64,000 bases of DNA, taken from the NCBI GenBank assembly GCA_050288105.1, contig JBNKDE010000009.1, forward strand, positions 124,001-188,000, given 5' to 3'. Made by a program: the position numbers and the translations under genes. This DNA is from JACNJF01 sp050288105. Its GTDB lineage: Bacteria > Pseudomonadota > Gammaproteobacteria > GCA-001735895. Positions 1 to 9,644 of this stretch are shown piece by piece; the first letter of the stretch is position 1; every line of letters starts with the position of its first letter. The notes beneath the pieces were generated by a model that was not told where the DNA came from, made no database searches, and saw nothing but the letters and a program-made list of their open reading frames with translations.

Positions 1-371
1 TGCGTTCTGGCCAGCGCGAGCTGGTCTCGAAAAAGTTCCATCTGGGCTTTCTGATCGTTGCCCTGAATATAAAAATCCAGCCCGCACTCACCTATTGCCA
101 CAGCATCATTCTGGTCCAGCCATTCATCCAGACGCTGGACATCGCCAGTGCTGTGGTCAGACATAAACATGGGGTGCAATCCATAACTGGCCGATACCCC
201 GGCAGTTTGCTCGGCAAGCTGACGCACTTTGGGCCAGCGCTGTGCTGTGGTGGCCGGTATCACGATCTGACGAATGCCTGCGAGCTGCGCGCGCTGCATG
301 ACCTGAGCTCGATCTTTATCAAATCGATCATCATCAAGGTGACAATGAGAATCTATCAATTCTAATGGCAT
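1..371 (-). CDS. TatD family metal-dependent hydrolase (3' end cut by window)
   Basis: The reading frame starts at an ATG at 371 and runs off the left edge, giving 123 residues. The N-terminus contains DSHCHLD, the metal-binding HxH signature of the TatD/YcfH family, and a later GECGLDFY matches the second family motif with its metal-binding Glu. TatD proteins are cytoplasmic TIM-barrel metallohydrolases, several with 3'-5' exonuclease activity. The gene is divergent from the secreted propeller gene at 607. Which TatD paralogue it is (TatD, YcfH or YjjV) cannot be decided from half of the protein. Confidence 0.88.
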   Translation of the reverse strand, partial: MPLELIDSHCHLDDDRFDKDRAQVMQRAQLAGIRQIVIPATTAQRWPKVRQLAEQTAGVSASYGLHPMFMSDHSTGDVQRLDEWLDQNDAVAIGECGLDFYIQGNDQKAQMELFRDQLALART

Positions 372-606
372 AACACTGATATCATTCATTAGTGGTAGGT
401 TATTTAAGCATGACACAGCTGGCTAATTATCCCAAATCAGTCGCTTCCTGCTATAAATACTCTGTTAGTCCTTTAGCTACCGGGAACATCGACTTCCTTT
501 AAAGCCGGCTAACTAAACCGATTACAACCCCGCTTTATACTGTCTGCATTACTTCTTTTCAGTATGTGTTGAATCTTCCATACACAATCAAACAAGGGAA
601 ATCATA

Positions 607-1806
607 ATGATAAAACCACTAGCACTGTTAACCGCAGGCCTGATTGCCTATAGCTCTACTACACTGGCAACCAGTGAACCGGGTATTGTCTTCTATAGCG
701 ATAATGATAATGACAAGGTATATAAGATCGACATCCCCAGCATGACCCTGCTGGCCAGCGTAAATACCGCAGATCAGCCTTACCCGGTTGATCTGGCGGG
801 ACCAAACCAGATTTACGCGATTACTCGCAACGATCCTTCGGTAGGCGTAATCAATATCTGTACCTTTCAGGAAACCACGCGCCTCGCGCTAAATCATAAA
901 CCGCGCTCCTCCAGTTATAACCCCAAAAACCATAGCACGCTGATTTCGGGAAAGGACAAGCCACAAACAACGCTGGTTAAAGCCAAAAACTCCCAGATCA
1001 AGCAGGTGGTTGGTAGCGAGATCTATATCCCACCGGCAGATTTCGGCGGAAGTAATGCGACCGGTCACCCATTCTGGGTGAGCAAGCACCGCTTCCTGCA
1101 ACTCGACCGCACGACACGTAATCTGCAGTATTACTCGGTAAACGGGGTTTTACTGGATAGCCTAGCCCTGCCCTCTGCCATGCACCACATCCTGCAGGCT
1201 GGCTCTGATTATTATGCCGTGCTGGAAGGAAGCCCTGCATTTGGCGTCTATCCCGGACTGCTCCGGTTTAGCATCAGCGGGAACCAGCTGGTGCAGACCG
1301 GACAGGTCTCCCTGACCGGGTTTGACCCCGCAATCATGGGCGCGCATCATGCCGACTTTCACCCTGATGGTGTTCATATCTACATGGGCTCCACCGAAGG
1401 GCATCTATTTGTTATTGATCGTAACAGCATGTCAGTAACCGCGGTGGTCAACGTCGGGCTGGGGGCAGGACATACAGTATTTGCACCCGACAGGAATCTT
1501 GCGATCATAACCAATCACAACGATACCTTTATCAGCGTCATCGACACGACAACGCATACGCTGCTACAGAATATCACCGTGGCTTCTACACCACCCGCTG
1601 GACGAAAATCTCAGGGGCATACCGCAAGCGTTAGTCCTGATGAAAACTTTTACTATGCCATCGCCAGTCACGATGGCACTTTTTATGAGCTGGACCTGAA
1701 TCAGATGGCCATCACCCGCAGTCTTTACCTGGGTGGCTATACGCTTCAGGGATCATTCCTGTGGGGTCAGCAACCCACTAGCATTGGCAGCGAAATTTGC
1801 CTGTAG
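607..1806 (+). CDS. Secreted YVTN/YncE-like beta-propeller protein
   Basis: A 399-residue protein with a Sec signal peptide (hydrophobic stretch at about residues 3-20, likely cleavage after TLA). The rest consists of repeated beta-strand units such as GIVFYSDNDNDKVYKIDI, YMGSTEGHLFVID and AIITNHNDTFISVID, typical of YVTN/WD40-like propellers that read like 'value, identity, fade' blades. No catalytic motif or haem site was seen. The start is supported by an AAGGGA ribosome site 7 bases before the ATG. Related propellers bind metals, quinones or partner proteins in the periplasm; the partner here is unknown. It converges on prk across a shared hairpin. Confidence 0.75.
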   Translation: MIKPLALLTAGLIAYSSTTLATSEPGIVFYSDNDNDKVYKIDIPSMTLLASVNTADQPYPVDLAGPNQIYAITRNDPSVGVINICTFQETTRLALNHKPRSSSYNPKNHSTLISGKDKPQTTLVKAKNSQIKQVVGSEIYIPPADFGGSNATGHPFWVSKHRFLQLDRTTRNLQYYSVNGVLLDSLALPSAMHHILQAGSDYYAVLEGSPAFGVYPGLLRFSISGNQLVQTGQVSLTGFDPAIMGAHHADFHPDGVHIYMGSTEGHLFVIDRNSMSVTAVVNVGLGAGHTVFAPDRNLAIITNHNDTFISVIDTTTHTLLQNITVASTPPAGRKSQGHTASVSPDENFYYAIASHDGTFYELDLNQMAITRSLYLGGYTLQGSFLWGQQPTSIGSEICL

Positions 1807-1822
1807 CATTTTATTGAAGGCA

Positions 1823-1861
1823 TAAAAAAACCCGCTGACCATGCATTTGGCTAGCGGGTTT
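1823..1861 (-). terminator. Rho-independent terminator of prk
   Basis: Inverted arms AACCCGCT (1829-1836) and AGCGGGTT (1853-1860). A run of seven A on the plus strand becomes a U tract in the minus-strand transcript coming from prk. Its position between two converging genes suggests it may also slow transcription from the propeller gene. Confidence 0.8.
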
Positions 1862-1884
1862 CTAGCAGGGCCTGATTACAGGGC

Positions 1885-2772
1885 CTACTTACGTTTTTCC
1901 AGCATATTATGGATGATCGGAGTCAGGATGATCTCCATCGCCAGACCCATCTTGCCGCCGGGTACCACAATCGTGTTACGACGAGACATAAATGAGTCAT
2001 GAATCATGCTTAACAGGTATGGGAAATCGGTATTGAACTTCTTAGGATCCTTAAAGCGAATGACCACAAAGCTTTCGTCAGGAGTCGGAATATCACGCGC
2101 GATAAATGGATTCGAGGTATCCACTGTCGAAACACGCTGGAAGTTGATATCGGTTTCCGAGAATTGCGGGGTGATGTATTTGATGTAATCCGGCATACGG
2201 CGCAGGATCGTATCGACGATAACATCGGCGCTGTAACCGCGTTCGGCGTTATCACGGTGAATCTTCTGGATCCACTCCAGGTTTACAATGGGCACCACAC
2301 CAACCTTCAGATCTACATGCTGGGTCATATCGACCTCATCATTTTTAACACAACCATGTAAACCTTCGTAGAACATCAGGTCGGTGCCAGTCTCGATGTC
2401 TTCCCAGGGGGTGAACTCACCGGGTTTTTTATCGGTACCCAGACGCGCATTATGCTCAGCAGCCTCACTATCACTGTGCAGGTAATAGCGTTTTTTTCCG
2501 GCGCCTGTCTCAGAGTAGGATTTAAACAGGTCGGCGAGCAAGCCAAATTCATTGGCTTCTGCACCAAAATGACTGAAATCTCGACCATCTTTGATAGCCT
2601 GTTCCATATGGATCTTCATTTCAGCTCGGTCATAACGATGAAAGCTGTCCCCTTCGATCACACAGGGCGTGATTTTCTCACGTTCAAAAACCGCTTCCAG
2701 TGATTTCTTTACGGTGGATGTGCCAGCCCCGGACGAGCCCGTCACCACAACAATCGGGTGCTTTGTAGACAT
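1885..2772 (-). CDS. prk: Phosphoribulokinase
   Basis: A 295-residue cytoplasmic kinase that phosphorylates ribulose 5-phosphate to ribulose 1,5-bisphosphate, the RuBisCO substrate, in the Calvin cycle. The N-terminus carries a P-loop GSSGAGTST (about residues 12-20), followed by EGDSFHRYDR and FSHFGAEANEF, which match the proteobacterial (octameric, about 290-residue) phosphoribulokinase family. The length is full. It stands alone with its own terminator, about 10 kb from cbbM, rather than inside the cbb cluster. No copy of the 43-bp block shared by the cbbL and cbbM promoters was found upstream, so its regulation may differ. Confidence 0.95.
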   Translation of the reverse strand: MSTKHPIVVVTGSSGAGTSTVKKSLEAVFEREKITPCVIEGDSFHRYDRAEMKIHMEQAIKDGRDFSHFGAEANEFGLLADLFKSYSETGAGKKRYYLHSDSEAAEHNARLGTDKKPGEFTPWEDIETGTDLMFYEGLHGCVKNDEVDMTQHVDLKVGVVPIVNLEWIQKIHRDNAERGYSADVIVDTILRRMPDYIKYITPQFSETDINFQRVSTVDTSNPFIARDIPTPDESFVVIRFKDPKKFNTDFPYLLSMIHDSFMSRRNTIVVPGGKMGLAMEIILTPIIHNMLEKRK

Positions 2773-2989
2773 AATATTTCCTCAAAGTTATTCAGCAGAA
2801 TCTTCAACCACTACGACCTGCCATTAAAAATATAGCCGCGCATTCTAACCTTATAACTGTTTGTTTGCGACTAGATTGTGTTAATAGGCTGATATTGATT
2901 AATTATCCGTGCGCATTCATCGCTCAGACCCAACAAGCGCTTGGACACGCCAGGCCACAGCTATAGAATATCGCTGTCTGAATTAACTT

Positions 2990-3883
2990 ATGGATCCTCG
3001 TATGCCCCACCCTCAAAGTGGAATCCTGGCCGATAACCCGCCGATGGCTCGTTTTATGACTTTCAACATCCATTCCCTGCAGGAGTTACCCAATTGCCTG
3101 CTCGAGTTGAAGGATATGGTAGATGGTGAAAACCTGGTGATCGGTATGGGCCAGTCGCTGGTTCTGGCTCTGAAAAAGTCAATTGATGGATTGCGCAATT
3201 TTACACCAGTCTCTGCTGCGGGGCTGGATATCCCCGCCACGCCTGCCGCTCTCTGGTGCTGGTTGCGCGGTAATGATCGCGGTGAGCTATTTCATCAGAG
3301 TCGACTGATTGAATCTCTGCTATTACCCGCTTTCACCCTGAGTAGCTGTATCGACAGCTTCTGTTACGACAAAAACCGCGATTTGAGCGGTTACGAAGAC
3401 GGTACCGAAAATCCACAGGGTGAAGAGGCCATTAAAGCGGCTATCGTAAACAACCAGGGCCCCGGCATGGATGGATCCAGCTTTGTTGCCGTTCAACAGT
3501 GGTTGCACGATTTCGACACCTTCGATGCAATGAGCAGTGAACAACAGGACGACTGCATTGGTCGACACGTTGAAAACAATGAAGAATTCGATGAAGCGCC
3601 TGAATCCGCTCATGTCAAACGTGCCGCGCAGGAAAGCTTTACTCCAGAAGCCTTTATGCTACGTCACTCGATGCCGTGGACCTCTGAAACCGAAGGCGGG
3701 CTCATGTTCGTCGCATTTGGACATTCCTTTGATGCATTTGAAACCATCCTGAAGCGGATGGCAGGACTGGACGATGGCCTGCAGGATGAACTATTCAAAT
3801 TTACCCATCCAGTCACCGGGTACTATTTCTGGTGCCCACCCATGAAAGGAACTTCGCTGGACCTGTCGCTGCTTGACCTTTAA
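2990..3883 (+). CDS. DyP-type (dye-decolorising) haem peroxidase, YfeX-like
   Basis: A 297-residue protein of the DyP peroxidase family, which uses haem b and hydrogen peroxide to oxidise a range of substrates. The diagnostic GxxDG motif is present as GYEDGTENP (catalytic Asp), followed by the usual GSSFVAVQQWLHD block. The proximal His lies in ESAHVKRA and a distal-side Arg in FMLRHSMPW. No signal peptide is seen, so it is probably cytoplasmic like YfeX. An alternative start at the ATG at 3002 (MPHPQSGIL) aligns better with family N-termini and has a weak GGA ahead of it. It converges on the nine-haem cytochrome gene. Confidence 0.9.
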   Translation: MDPRMPHPQSGILADNPPMARFMTFNIHSLQELPNCLLELKDMVDGENLVIGMGQSLVLALKKSIDGLRNFTPVSAAGLDIPATPAALWCWLRGNDRGELFHQSRLIESLLLPAFTLSSCIDSFCYDKNRDLSGYEDGTENPQGEEAIKAAIVNNQGPGMDGSSFVAVQQWLHDFDTFDAMSSEQQDDCIGRHVENNEEFDEAPESAHVKRAAQESFTPEAFMLRHSMPWTSETEGGLMFVAFGHSFDAFETILKRMAGLDDGLQDELFKFTHPVTGYYFWCPPMKGTSLDLSLLDL

Positions 3884-3931
3884 AGAAACAGGCTAACGGG
3901 ATATTTACGCTACTTCCAGCCAGATAAGTTA

Positions 3932-3961
3932 CTCATGACCTGCCGCGTGGCAGGCCATGAG
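3932..3961. terminator. Hairpin between converging peroxidase and cytochrome genes
   Basis: A near-perfect 13-base stem, CTCATGACCTGCC against GGCAGGCCATGAG, with a GCGT loop and one A-C mismatch. It sits midway between the two converging stop codons. The following T stretch is weak, so it may be a bidirectional terminator or an mRNA 3' end stabiliser. Confidence 0.6.
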
Positions 3962-4010
3962 CCATCCTTTAATTTATTGATAACTTCCCTGACTTATCCC
4001 TCCCAGGAAC

Positions 4011-6584
4011 CTATCGAAGCTCATTCTCGTGACATAGTGAGCAGGTCACTACATCACCTTTCTTCAAAGTGATTGTCTCGTGCTCATTCCTTAATACACG
4101 ATCTGTCGCAGCTCGAGCTAACACTGTACCTTCACCGGTCATACCATGACAGGCACGGCAGGCATCTTTCATAGCGCTATTATGTTCAACCATATCCTCA
4201 TGCCCACCGTTAGAGAAACGGGTATCGCCAACGGGATGCATACCATGCGGACCTTCTAAGGTATTACCCAGATCGCCTTCATGGCAGCTATTACATTCTA
4301 TGATGGTACCCACATGACCCTGTATACCATTCGCAGCCTTATTATCATTGGCATAAGGGTTAGCATTTGGCCAGATGGCATGCGTACTACCATGACAGCC
4401 CTCACAACTGAGTCCACCATGGCCTTTGTCGGTACCATCATCAGCACCACTTAAACGATACAACGCTTCTGTTGTAGCAAACCGTGAGTCAGGATTTTTC
4501 AGAAGAGGCAAGTTATCTGGGCCACCATTTGAAGCATGGTCAGAAACATTGTAAGCCATCAATAAACGTAACTCATCCCTGTTACCCAGAGCATCAGTTG
4601 CATTCACTGCCTTATCCGACAGGTCCATTTGAGCTACTTGCATAGCATCACCGATATGGCAGCTATCACAGGCAGGTTCAGATGCCCATGGAACGCGCTT
4701 GCTTAAATCAGCACTTCCTTCAGCCGGAAAATTGATATTTGGAAAATTTTCTGAAAAATCATCACCAACCTGAGTTAGCTGGCCATGACAATCCTGACAG
4801 ACAGTACCTGACCCCCCCATTGCACCACGCAGGCATTCCACTCTCTTACCTGGGTGACAGTTATAACAGGTCTCGGCCAGCACCTGTTTAGCCATACCAG
4901 GAGTACGTCCTGGACCGGCAGGAGGCATAACAGGGAACAGGTGTCCGTAATTATCCGGGTCTTTCTGGGGCAGACTGCCATGAACTCCATGCATTGCCCG
5001 CGACATACTGATATGTTTAGTTTGTTCTTTGCCATTGATATCCATTGGCCCCAGCTGAGCAAGATCAAGTGCAGGGGAATAATGACAGTTAGCACATACC
5101 ACATCAGGGGTTGATCCATCTGCAAAGGTTCCATCTGCATTTTCACCAGCTAAAGGCTGCCCTGGTTGCTCAAAATAACGATCCTTGTGTTTGGAATCAT
5201 GTAAACGCAGGATGTTTAATTTAGCGCTGTTAATCACCTGCTGTTCAGGTGTAGCACCCAACATGGCCTTTGCTTGCATTTCTGTCTCGATAAAATTAAC
5301 GCCATCATATTTGGAGTTGGCAATATCGTTACAGACCAATGTATTAGAGGTATCTACGTTACATACTTCCTGGGTTGCATGACAGATCGCACAATCCGCT
5401 TCTGAAGCCACAGGAGTTACGGTATCAACAGAAGCCAGGACATTATCCGCCTCATCTCTGGCCTCAATTCTTAATACCGGATAAGGGTTCATATAGCCGC
5501 TATCATCAATCGGTGATATAGGAATGCCTTCAGCTGTGTAGCGATTAAAATTTTCAATCCGCACGCCTATAGGAAGATTGACGAAGAATGGCAGTGTTTC
5601 AACATAACCATGAAACTCCTGAGGTTCATTACTGATACCAGGCATAGCAGCCTGCTCTGCTGTTAGCACACTATCCGCAGGATTAGGAGGGTATAACTTG
5701 ACCAGATTAGGGGCTGGTAATCCCAGGTCTGGTGTAGAAGGAAATAACGACAACACTTCTGGAGGATACAAGTCCTCGTAAGCTTTATAACCAATTTTAT
5801 CAATGCCAGTAGCAGAAGGCGTTGAAGTTTCCCAGAAATTATTCTTGAATACGCCCGGCAGGTTATCACCCGTACTGGTGATTGAATCTGTCAACGCTGG
5901 CAAACTGTTACGATCCGTTAAATCAGAGAAATAATTAGACTCAACGGCTTTATAAGTCACACGAATGCCATCAGCTGGCGACATTAATCTGGGGACTGCG
6001 CCTTTTTGTAACACCTGGGCATTTAAAACATTGTATGGAGGCAAGATACTGAACATACGATAATCCTGGTCAGCACAATGTATGCCGAGGTCATTCGCAG
6101 CTAAAACCGTGAAATCTCCCGATATTCCACCTGTGCCGCCGCCAGTACCGCCACCGCCATTTCCGCCACCGTTATCGCAATCTGCTGGGGCATTAGCAAC
6201 ATCCATTTCAGCGGTTTTCCCATTGCTCTGCCTGGCTAAAACTCGACAGGGAACTTTTGACAAATTACTGTCGCTATAGCGCCAGCTTAACTTTTTGCTG
6301 ACGTTTACGGTACCGAGCGTTTCATTGGTTGCTGCATTTGAGACGGTTACTGACTGGCGTCTTTCACCTTTGCCCGAAACACTGAGCCTGGACTGGTTTG
6401 AGTCCCAGCTCGCTTCAGTTATTGAAAAATTGCTTGAACTGCCGCCATGGGTGTCGCGATCTGAAGCCGACCCACTGCCAGAAACAGATGCCGTGCCATC
6501 GGAACAGGCGTTCAACACAAAACTGAAGATTGCAATTACAAGAAAATTCCACCCTATATTGATAGTCTGTTTTATAACATTCAT
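4011..6584 (-). CDS. Nine-haem c-type cytochrome lipoprotein
   Basis: An 857-residue exported protein. The N-terminus is a lipoprotein signal with lipobox LNAC (lipidated Cys at about residue 27). A low-complexity Ser/Gly region and a Gly-rich linker (about residues 140-155) follow. Next comes a haem-free domain of about 240 residues beginning FTVLAANDLGIHC. The C-terminal half carries nine CxxCH haem sites at about residues 397, 496, 572, 595, 637, 726, 763, 808 and 847 (CAICH, CANCH, CYNCH, CQDCH, CDSCH, CEGCH, CNSCH, CRACH, CSLCH). A role in periplasmic or outer-membrane electron transfer is inferred. No porin or partner cytochrome gene is adjacent, and I cannot assign it to a named family such as OmcA/MtrC. 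Confidence 0.88.
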   Translation of the reverse strand: MNVIKQTINIGWNFLVIAIFSFVLNACSDGTASVSGSGSASDRDTHGGSSSNFSITEASWDSNQSRLSVSGKGERRQSVTVSNAATNETLGTVNVSKKLSWRYSDSNLSKVPCRVLARQSNGKTAEMDVANAPADCDNGGGNGGGGTGGGTGGISGDFTVLAANDLGIHCADQDYRMFSILPPYNVLNAQVLQKGAVPRLMSPADGIRVTYKAVESNYFSDLTDRNSLPALTDSITSTGDNLPGVFKNNFWETSTPSATGIDKIGYKAYEDLYPPEVLSLFPSTPDLGLPAPNLVKLYPPNPADSVLTAEQAAMPGISNEPQEFHGYVETLPFFVNLPIGVRIENFNRYTAEGIPISPIDDSGYMNPYPVLRIEARDEADNVLASVDTVTPVASEADCAICHATQEVCNVDTSNTLVCNDIANSKYDGVNFIETEMQAKAMLGATPEQQVINSAKLNILRLHDSKHKDRYFEQPGQPLAGENADGTFADGSTPDVVCANCHYSPALDLAQLGPMDINGKEQTKHISMSRAMHGVHGSLPQKDPDNYGHLFPVMPPAGPGRTPGMAKQVLAETCYNCHPGKRVECLRGAMGGSGTVCQDCHGQLTQVGDDFSENFPNINFPAEGSADLSKRVPWASEPACDSCHIGDAMQVAQMDLSDKAVNATDALGNRDELRLLMAYNVSDHASNGGPDNLPLLKNPDSRFATTEALYRLSGADDGTDKGHGGLSCEGCHGSTHAIWPNANPYANDNKAANGIQGHVGTIIECNSCHEGDLGNTLEGPHGMHPVGDTRFSNGGHEDMVEHNSAMKDACRACHGMTGEGTVLARAATDRVLRNEHETITLKKGDVVTCSLCHENELR

Positions 6585-6967
6585 GACCTATACCCTAAGT
6601 TTTAAGTTTTTATTTACAGACCTGGAATCCTGGCCAGGCTGGGGCCTTACTGATATGGTTTTTATAATTATTTCGTACGGCAGTTATTTACTTTTTGCCG
6701 ACAACTGATGACGCTCCAACAAATACTTTATTTTTTAAATTAGAAGAATCAGCGTGAAAATTACATCAAATTTCAGCGAATGACCTTAAAAATTAATGGG
6801 AATTTAGTCCCAAACTGACAAACGGTATATTTACCCCGCAAAAATCAGGGTATTTAGTTAAGAAGTTCACATTTAGCGCGGGGAGCCGGATTAAATCGCA
6901 CAACAGAGATCACAGTATTTATTTTGCACTGGTCGACCGACAGCGCTGGGGTAGCATGGAAATGGGG
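6585..6967. other. Intergenic region upstream of the nine-haem cytochrome
   Basis: About 380 bases, AT-rich, with no convincing gene. The overlapping plus-strand frame at 6295-6708 is the antisense of the cytochrome N-terminus and has no ribosome site. The part next to 6584 should hold the cytochrome promoter, but no clear -35/-10 pair stands out. Confidence 0.5.
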
Positions 6968-6992
6968 TCAGCGGTGCTGATTAGTGCTACCC
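6949..6992 (-). terminator. Possible stem-loop at the end of the cbbO-linked ORF
   Basis: Arms GGGTAGCA (6949-6956) and TGCTACCC (6985-6992) flank the stop codon of the small ORF. The stem is perfect over 8 bases but there is no U tract, so termination is only a guess. Confidence 0.35.
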
Positions 6993-7378
6993 AACCGATA
7001 GGCTTGAAGGAGTGCATTTTTAAGCGCGTCATTTTCACTTAAATCATTAACTTTCATATATTTACGCGCAATATCAGCGATTTTTTGCTCGAGATCACGT
7101 TGCTTCCATTCTGCCTCAAAACCCGCCAGGTCAAATGAATCGGGGGTGCAGAATTGTCGTGCCAGCCCCGTGGCCTGGAGGTACTGGTACTGCCCCATCT
7201 CCATCACCTCATACTGGTATGAATACACATCGATATCGTTTGCTCTGGCAATCAGGGGGAAGAAATCCGGAACCGGCTCGTTCTTTGTGAGGTATCTGTC
7301 AAGGTCTATAGTCGCCGAAGGGGTATAGGTATCTCCCTGATAGGAAAATGAAATCTGTACGGTCAGGGTGTTTTTCAT
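6968..7378 (-). CDS. Unrecognised small protein coupled to cbbO
   Basis: A 136-residue soluble protein that I do not recognise. Its ATG lies four bases after the cbbO stop codon, so it is almost certainly translationally coupled and belongs to the cbbQ-cbbO transcript. The first half is predicted to be beta-rich (LTVQISFSYQGDTYTPSATIDLD). The second half is a charged helical region (KQRDLEQKIADIARKYMKV). There is no signal peptide or membrane segment. Its position suggests an accessory role with the form II RuBisCO activase, but nothing in the sequence shows the mechanism. Confidence 0.7.
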   Translation of the reverse strand: MKNTLTVQISFSYQGDTYTPSATIDLDRYLTKNEPVPDFFPLIARANDIDVYSYQYEVMEMGQYQYLQATGLARQFCTPDSFDLAGFEAEWKQRDLEQKIADIARKYMKVNDLSENDALKNALLQAYRLGSTNQHR

Positions 7379-7382
7379 GCGC

Positions 7383-9632
7383 TTAGCGTGTCAGGCTCAT
7401 AAATAATCGGGGAAGCTGTTCAGGCAGACGGTCCACATGATCTATTACCGCAAACTGGTTACCAAAAATGTCTCGTATGTAGTCATCCGCCTTTTTATCC
7501 AGCGAGATGCAGTAACTATGCATACCACGTGAAGAGAGTTCATCCACCGCTTTCCTGGTATCTGCTATCAGGTACTTTTCATCTTCCACATCAATGTCCG
7601 ATGGCTCACCATCGGTCAGGATCAGCAATAACTTCTTATCCGCTTTCTGCGCCTCCAGATAATGTGCCGCATGCCGCATAGCCGCTCCAATACGGGTAGA
7701 AAACCCGGCATCCATAGCCGCCAGCCTTGATTTCACGGTAGTGTCAAAATGTTCACTATAGCCCTTCAAATGGTAATAACGAACGTTATGCCGCGTATCC
7801 GAATGAAAACCTGCGATAGCAAATTTATCGCCCAGTTGTTCAATGGTCCAGGCCAATAATGAAACAGCTTCCTGGCTTAATTGCAGTATGCTTTGTTCGC
7901 ATCCGTCAGGTATATCTGCCAGCGAAGCGGATAAATCAAGCAGCAGCATTACTGCAATATCTCGCCCGTCGTGTTTGTGGCTCATATTGATGCGCGGATC
8001 AGGCTGGGCACCGCATTGGTAATCAATCAGTGAACGAATGGCGACATCCAGATCCAGCTCACTACCCTCCTCCTGATAGCGCACACGCACATACTGTTGC
8101 GGTTTGAGCGTTTCCAGTATTTTTTTCAGCAATTTAGCAAGGTTGCTATGCTTTTCCAGGATCTCGTCGATCTCAGAAGCCTGCGCAGAGGGGTGCACTG
8201 ATTCATACAGGCTAACCCAGTCGGGTTTATAACTTTGCGTGGCGTAGTCCCACTCGGCATAGTGGCGCGGCGGCAAACCCTCTCTATCCAGCTGCTCCAT
8301 CTGCTTTTTACTCTCTTCCTCAAAGGCTTCTTCTTCATCGCCCTGCTCGATGTAAATCCACAGATGACGATTGTCGTCACGATAATCCACTACGGTGTTA
8401 TCAAAACGGATATTCGCTGACTGATCGCTCTGTCGGCGCGTACGGGCTGTAAATAGTACAGCCAGATCTGCCATTGCCTGAGTACTACTGCCGTCCTGTT
8501 CAACCGCCCGGTAAAACTGATCGACAAAGTCCAGCACCTGCTCATTCTGGTAACCATGATTTTCATCCAGTATCGCACGTGACAGCATTGCCAGACGGTG
8601 TCGCACACAGGATTCTTTTTCGTTATCACAATCACCCTCTACCGGTGCCGGATGTAACGCCAGCAGGTAACGGCGTAGGCCAGGATACTGCTGAAGCATC
8701 AGGTACTCGACGCGACAGTCTTCCAGGTGTTCTATAGCAATGCGTTGAAAAGGACTAAAGTTGTCAGCAATAATCGGGGTGGACCACCTCCTGTGCGCCG
8801 CAATATGTGCAAGCGTTATACGATATCGATCAATACCGGAAACACCATTCAGGTCATCATAAACGTCGGGAATGCGTATCCCCAGACTATCGTAATAAGG
8901 TACAGGCTTGCGTAACTCATCAAAACCCAGCGAATAGGGGACAAAGTAGGACTCATCCTGCCACAGGCTACGCAGGTACATATCCAGCTGGCGTTCGTGG
9001 TCGATAAACAGGGTACCGTGACGCTCACGCTGCAACATTGCCTTGCTGTCTGCCGACTGCAGACTGAAGTAATCCATTTGGCGTTCGGGATGATTACTGT
9101 AATTACGCGCACCATAATCAACCCAGTTTTTAAGCCCCTGCAATGACAGCTGACTTAATAGATAAGGGATCATTTTTAACAGCTCAGGCAAACCCTGACT
9201 GGCATGTGTCTTATGATGCCCGTGCACAGATGTGGTGGTATCCTCCATCATATTAAAAATGATGTCGATAAAATGCCGCATCTGCTCCAGTGAGCCCAGC
9301 CGACGTGAAGCTTCTGGCAGACACTGCATAAATGGAGGGATTGCCTTGCCATTGGGCGTTCTGGACAAATCCCACACCGCTTTGGAAACCATTTCCAGAA
9401 CCGGTTCACCCAGCCTCTTTGCCATTTGCGGCATTTCTTCCAGATAGATGGAGACAGGCTCCCAACCCCTGCCGATCATGCAGATCAGCGAGGCGCCGGA
9501 CAGGTATTGATCCACCCCTTTTTCAGACAGGCTGGTCAGGGCATCGTACAGATAATCCTCAAAACAATCCTCTACCTGCCCGAAACTGCATTTCAGTTTA
9601 TCGCGGTAGCGCTGAACATTATCGGTATACAT
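7383..9632 (-). CDS. cbbO: CbbO RuBisCO activase adaptor (set linked to cbbM)
   Basis: A 749-residue protein with a C-terminal von Willebrand factor A domain. The MIDAS motif DLSAS lies at about residue 565, with LTDGEPSDID further on. The long N-terminal part is the helical CbbO/NorD-type region. In the family, CbbO binds the RuBisCO large subunit through its VWA domain and works with the AAA+ ring CbbQ to remove inhibitory sugar phosphates from the active site. It lies 12 bases downstream of cbbQ. By analogy with the two CbbQO sets of Acidithiobacillus ferrooxidans, this copy should serve the form II enzyme, but the assignment rests on position only. Confidence 0.9.
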   Translation of the reverse strand: MYTDNVQRYRDKLKCSFGQVEDCFEDYLYDALTSLSEKGVDQYLSGASLICMIGRGWEPVSIYLEEMPQMAKRLGEPVLEMVSKAVWDLSRTPNGKAIPPFMQCLPEASRRLGSLEQMRHFIDIIFNMMEDTTTSVHGHHKTHASQGLPELLKMIPYLLSQLSLQGLKNWVDYGARNYSNHPERQMDYFSLQSADSKAMLQRERHGTLFIDHERQLDMYLRSLWQDESYFVPYSLGFDELRKPVPYYDSLGIRIPDVYDDLNGVSGIDRYRITLAHIAAHRRWSTPIIADNFSPFQRIAIEHLEDCRVEYLMLQQYPGLRRYLLALHPAPVEGDCDNEKESCVRHRLAMLSRAILDENHGYQNEQVLDFVDQFYRAVEQDGSSTQAMADLAVLFTARTRRQSDQSANIRFDNTVVDYRDDNRHLWIYIEQGDEEEAFEEESKKQMEQLDREGLPPRHYAEWDYATQSYKPDWVSLYESVHPSAQASEIDEILEKHSNLAKLLKKILETLKPQQYVRVRYQEEGSELDLDVAIRSLIDYQCGAQPDPRINMSHKHDGRDIAVMLLLDLSASLADIPDGCEQSILQLSQEAVSLLAWTIEQLGDKFAIAGFHSDTRHNVRYYHLKGYSEHFDTTVKSRLAAMDAGFSTRIGAAMRHAAHYLEAQKADKKLLLILTDGEPSDIDVEDEKYLIADTRKAVDELSSRGMHSYCISLDKKADDYIRDIFGNQFAVIDHVDRLPEQLPRLFMSLTR

Positions 9633-9644
9633 GGGAATGTCAGA

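Noticed and set aside
6295..6708. 137-residue plus-strand frame at the start of the cytochrome gene
   Set aside because: Mostly antisense of the cytochrome signal and Ser-rich region; no ribosome site and no family resemblance.
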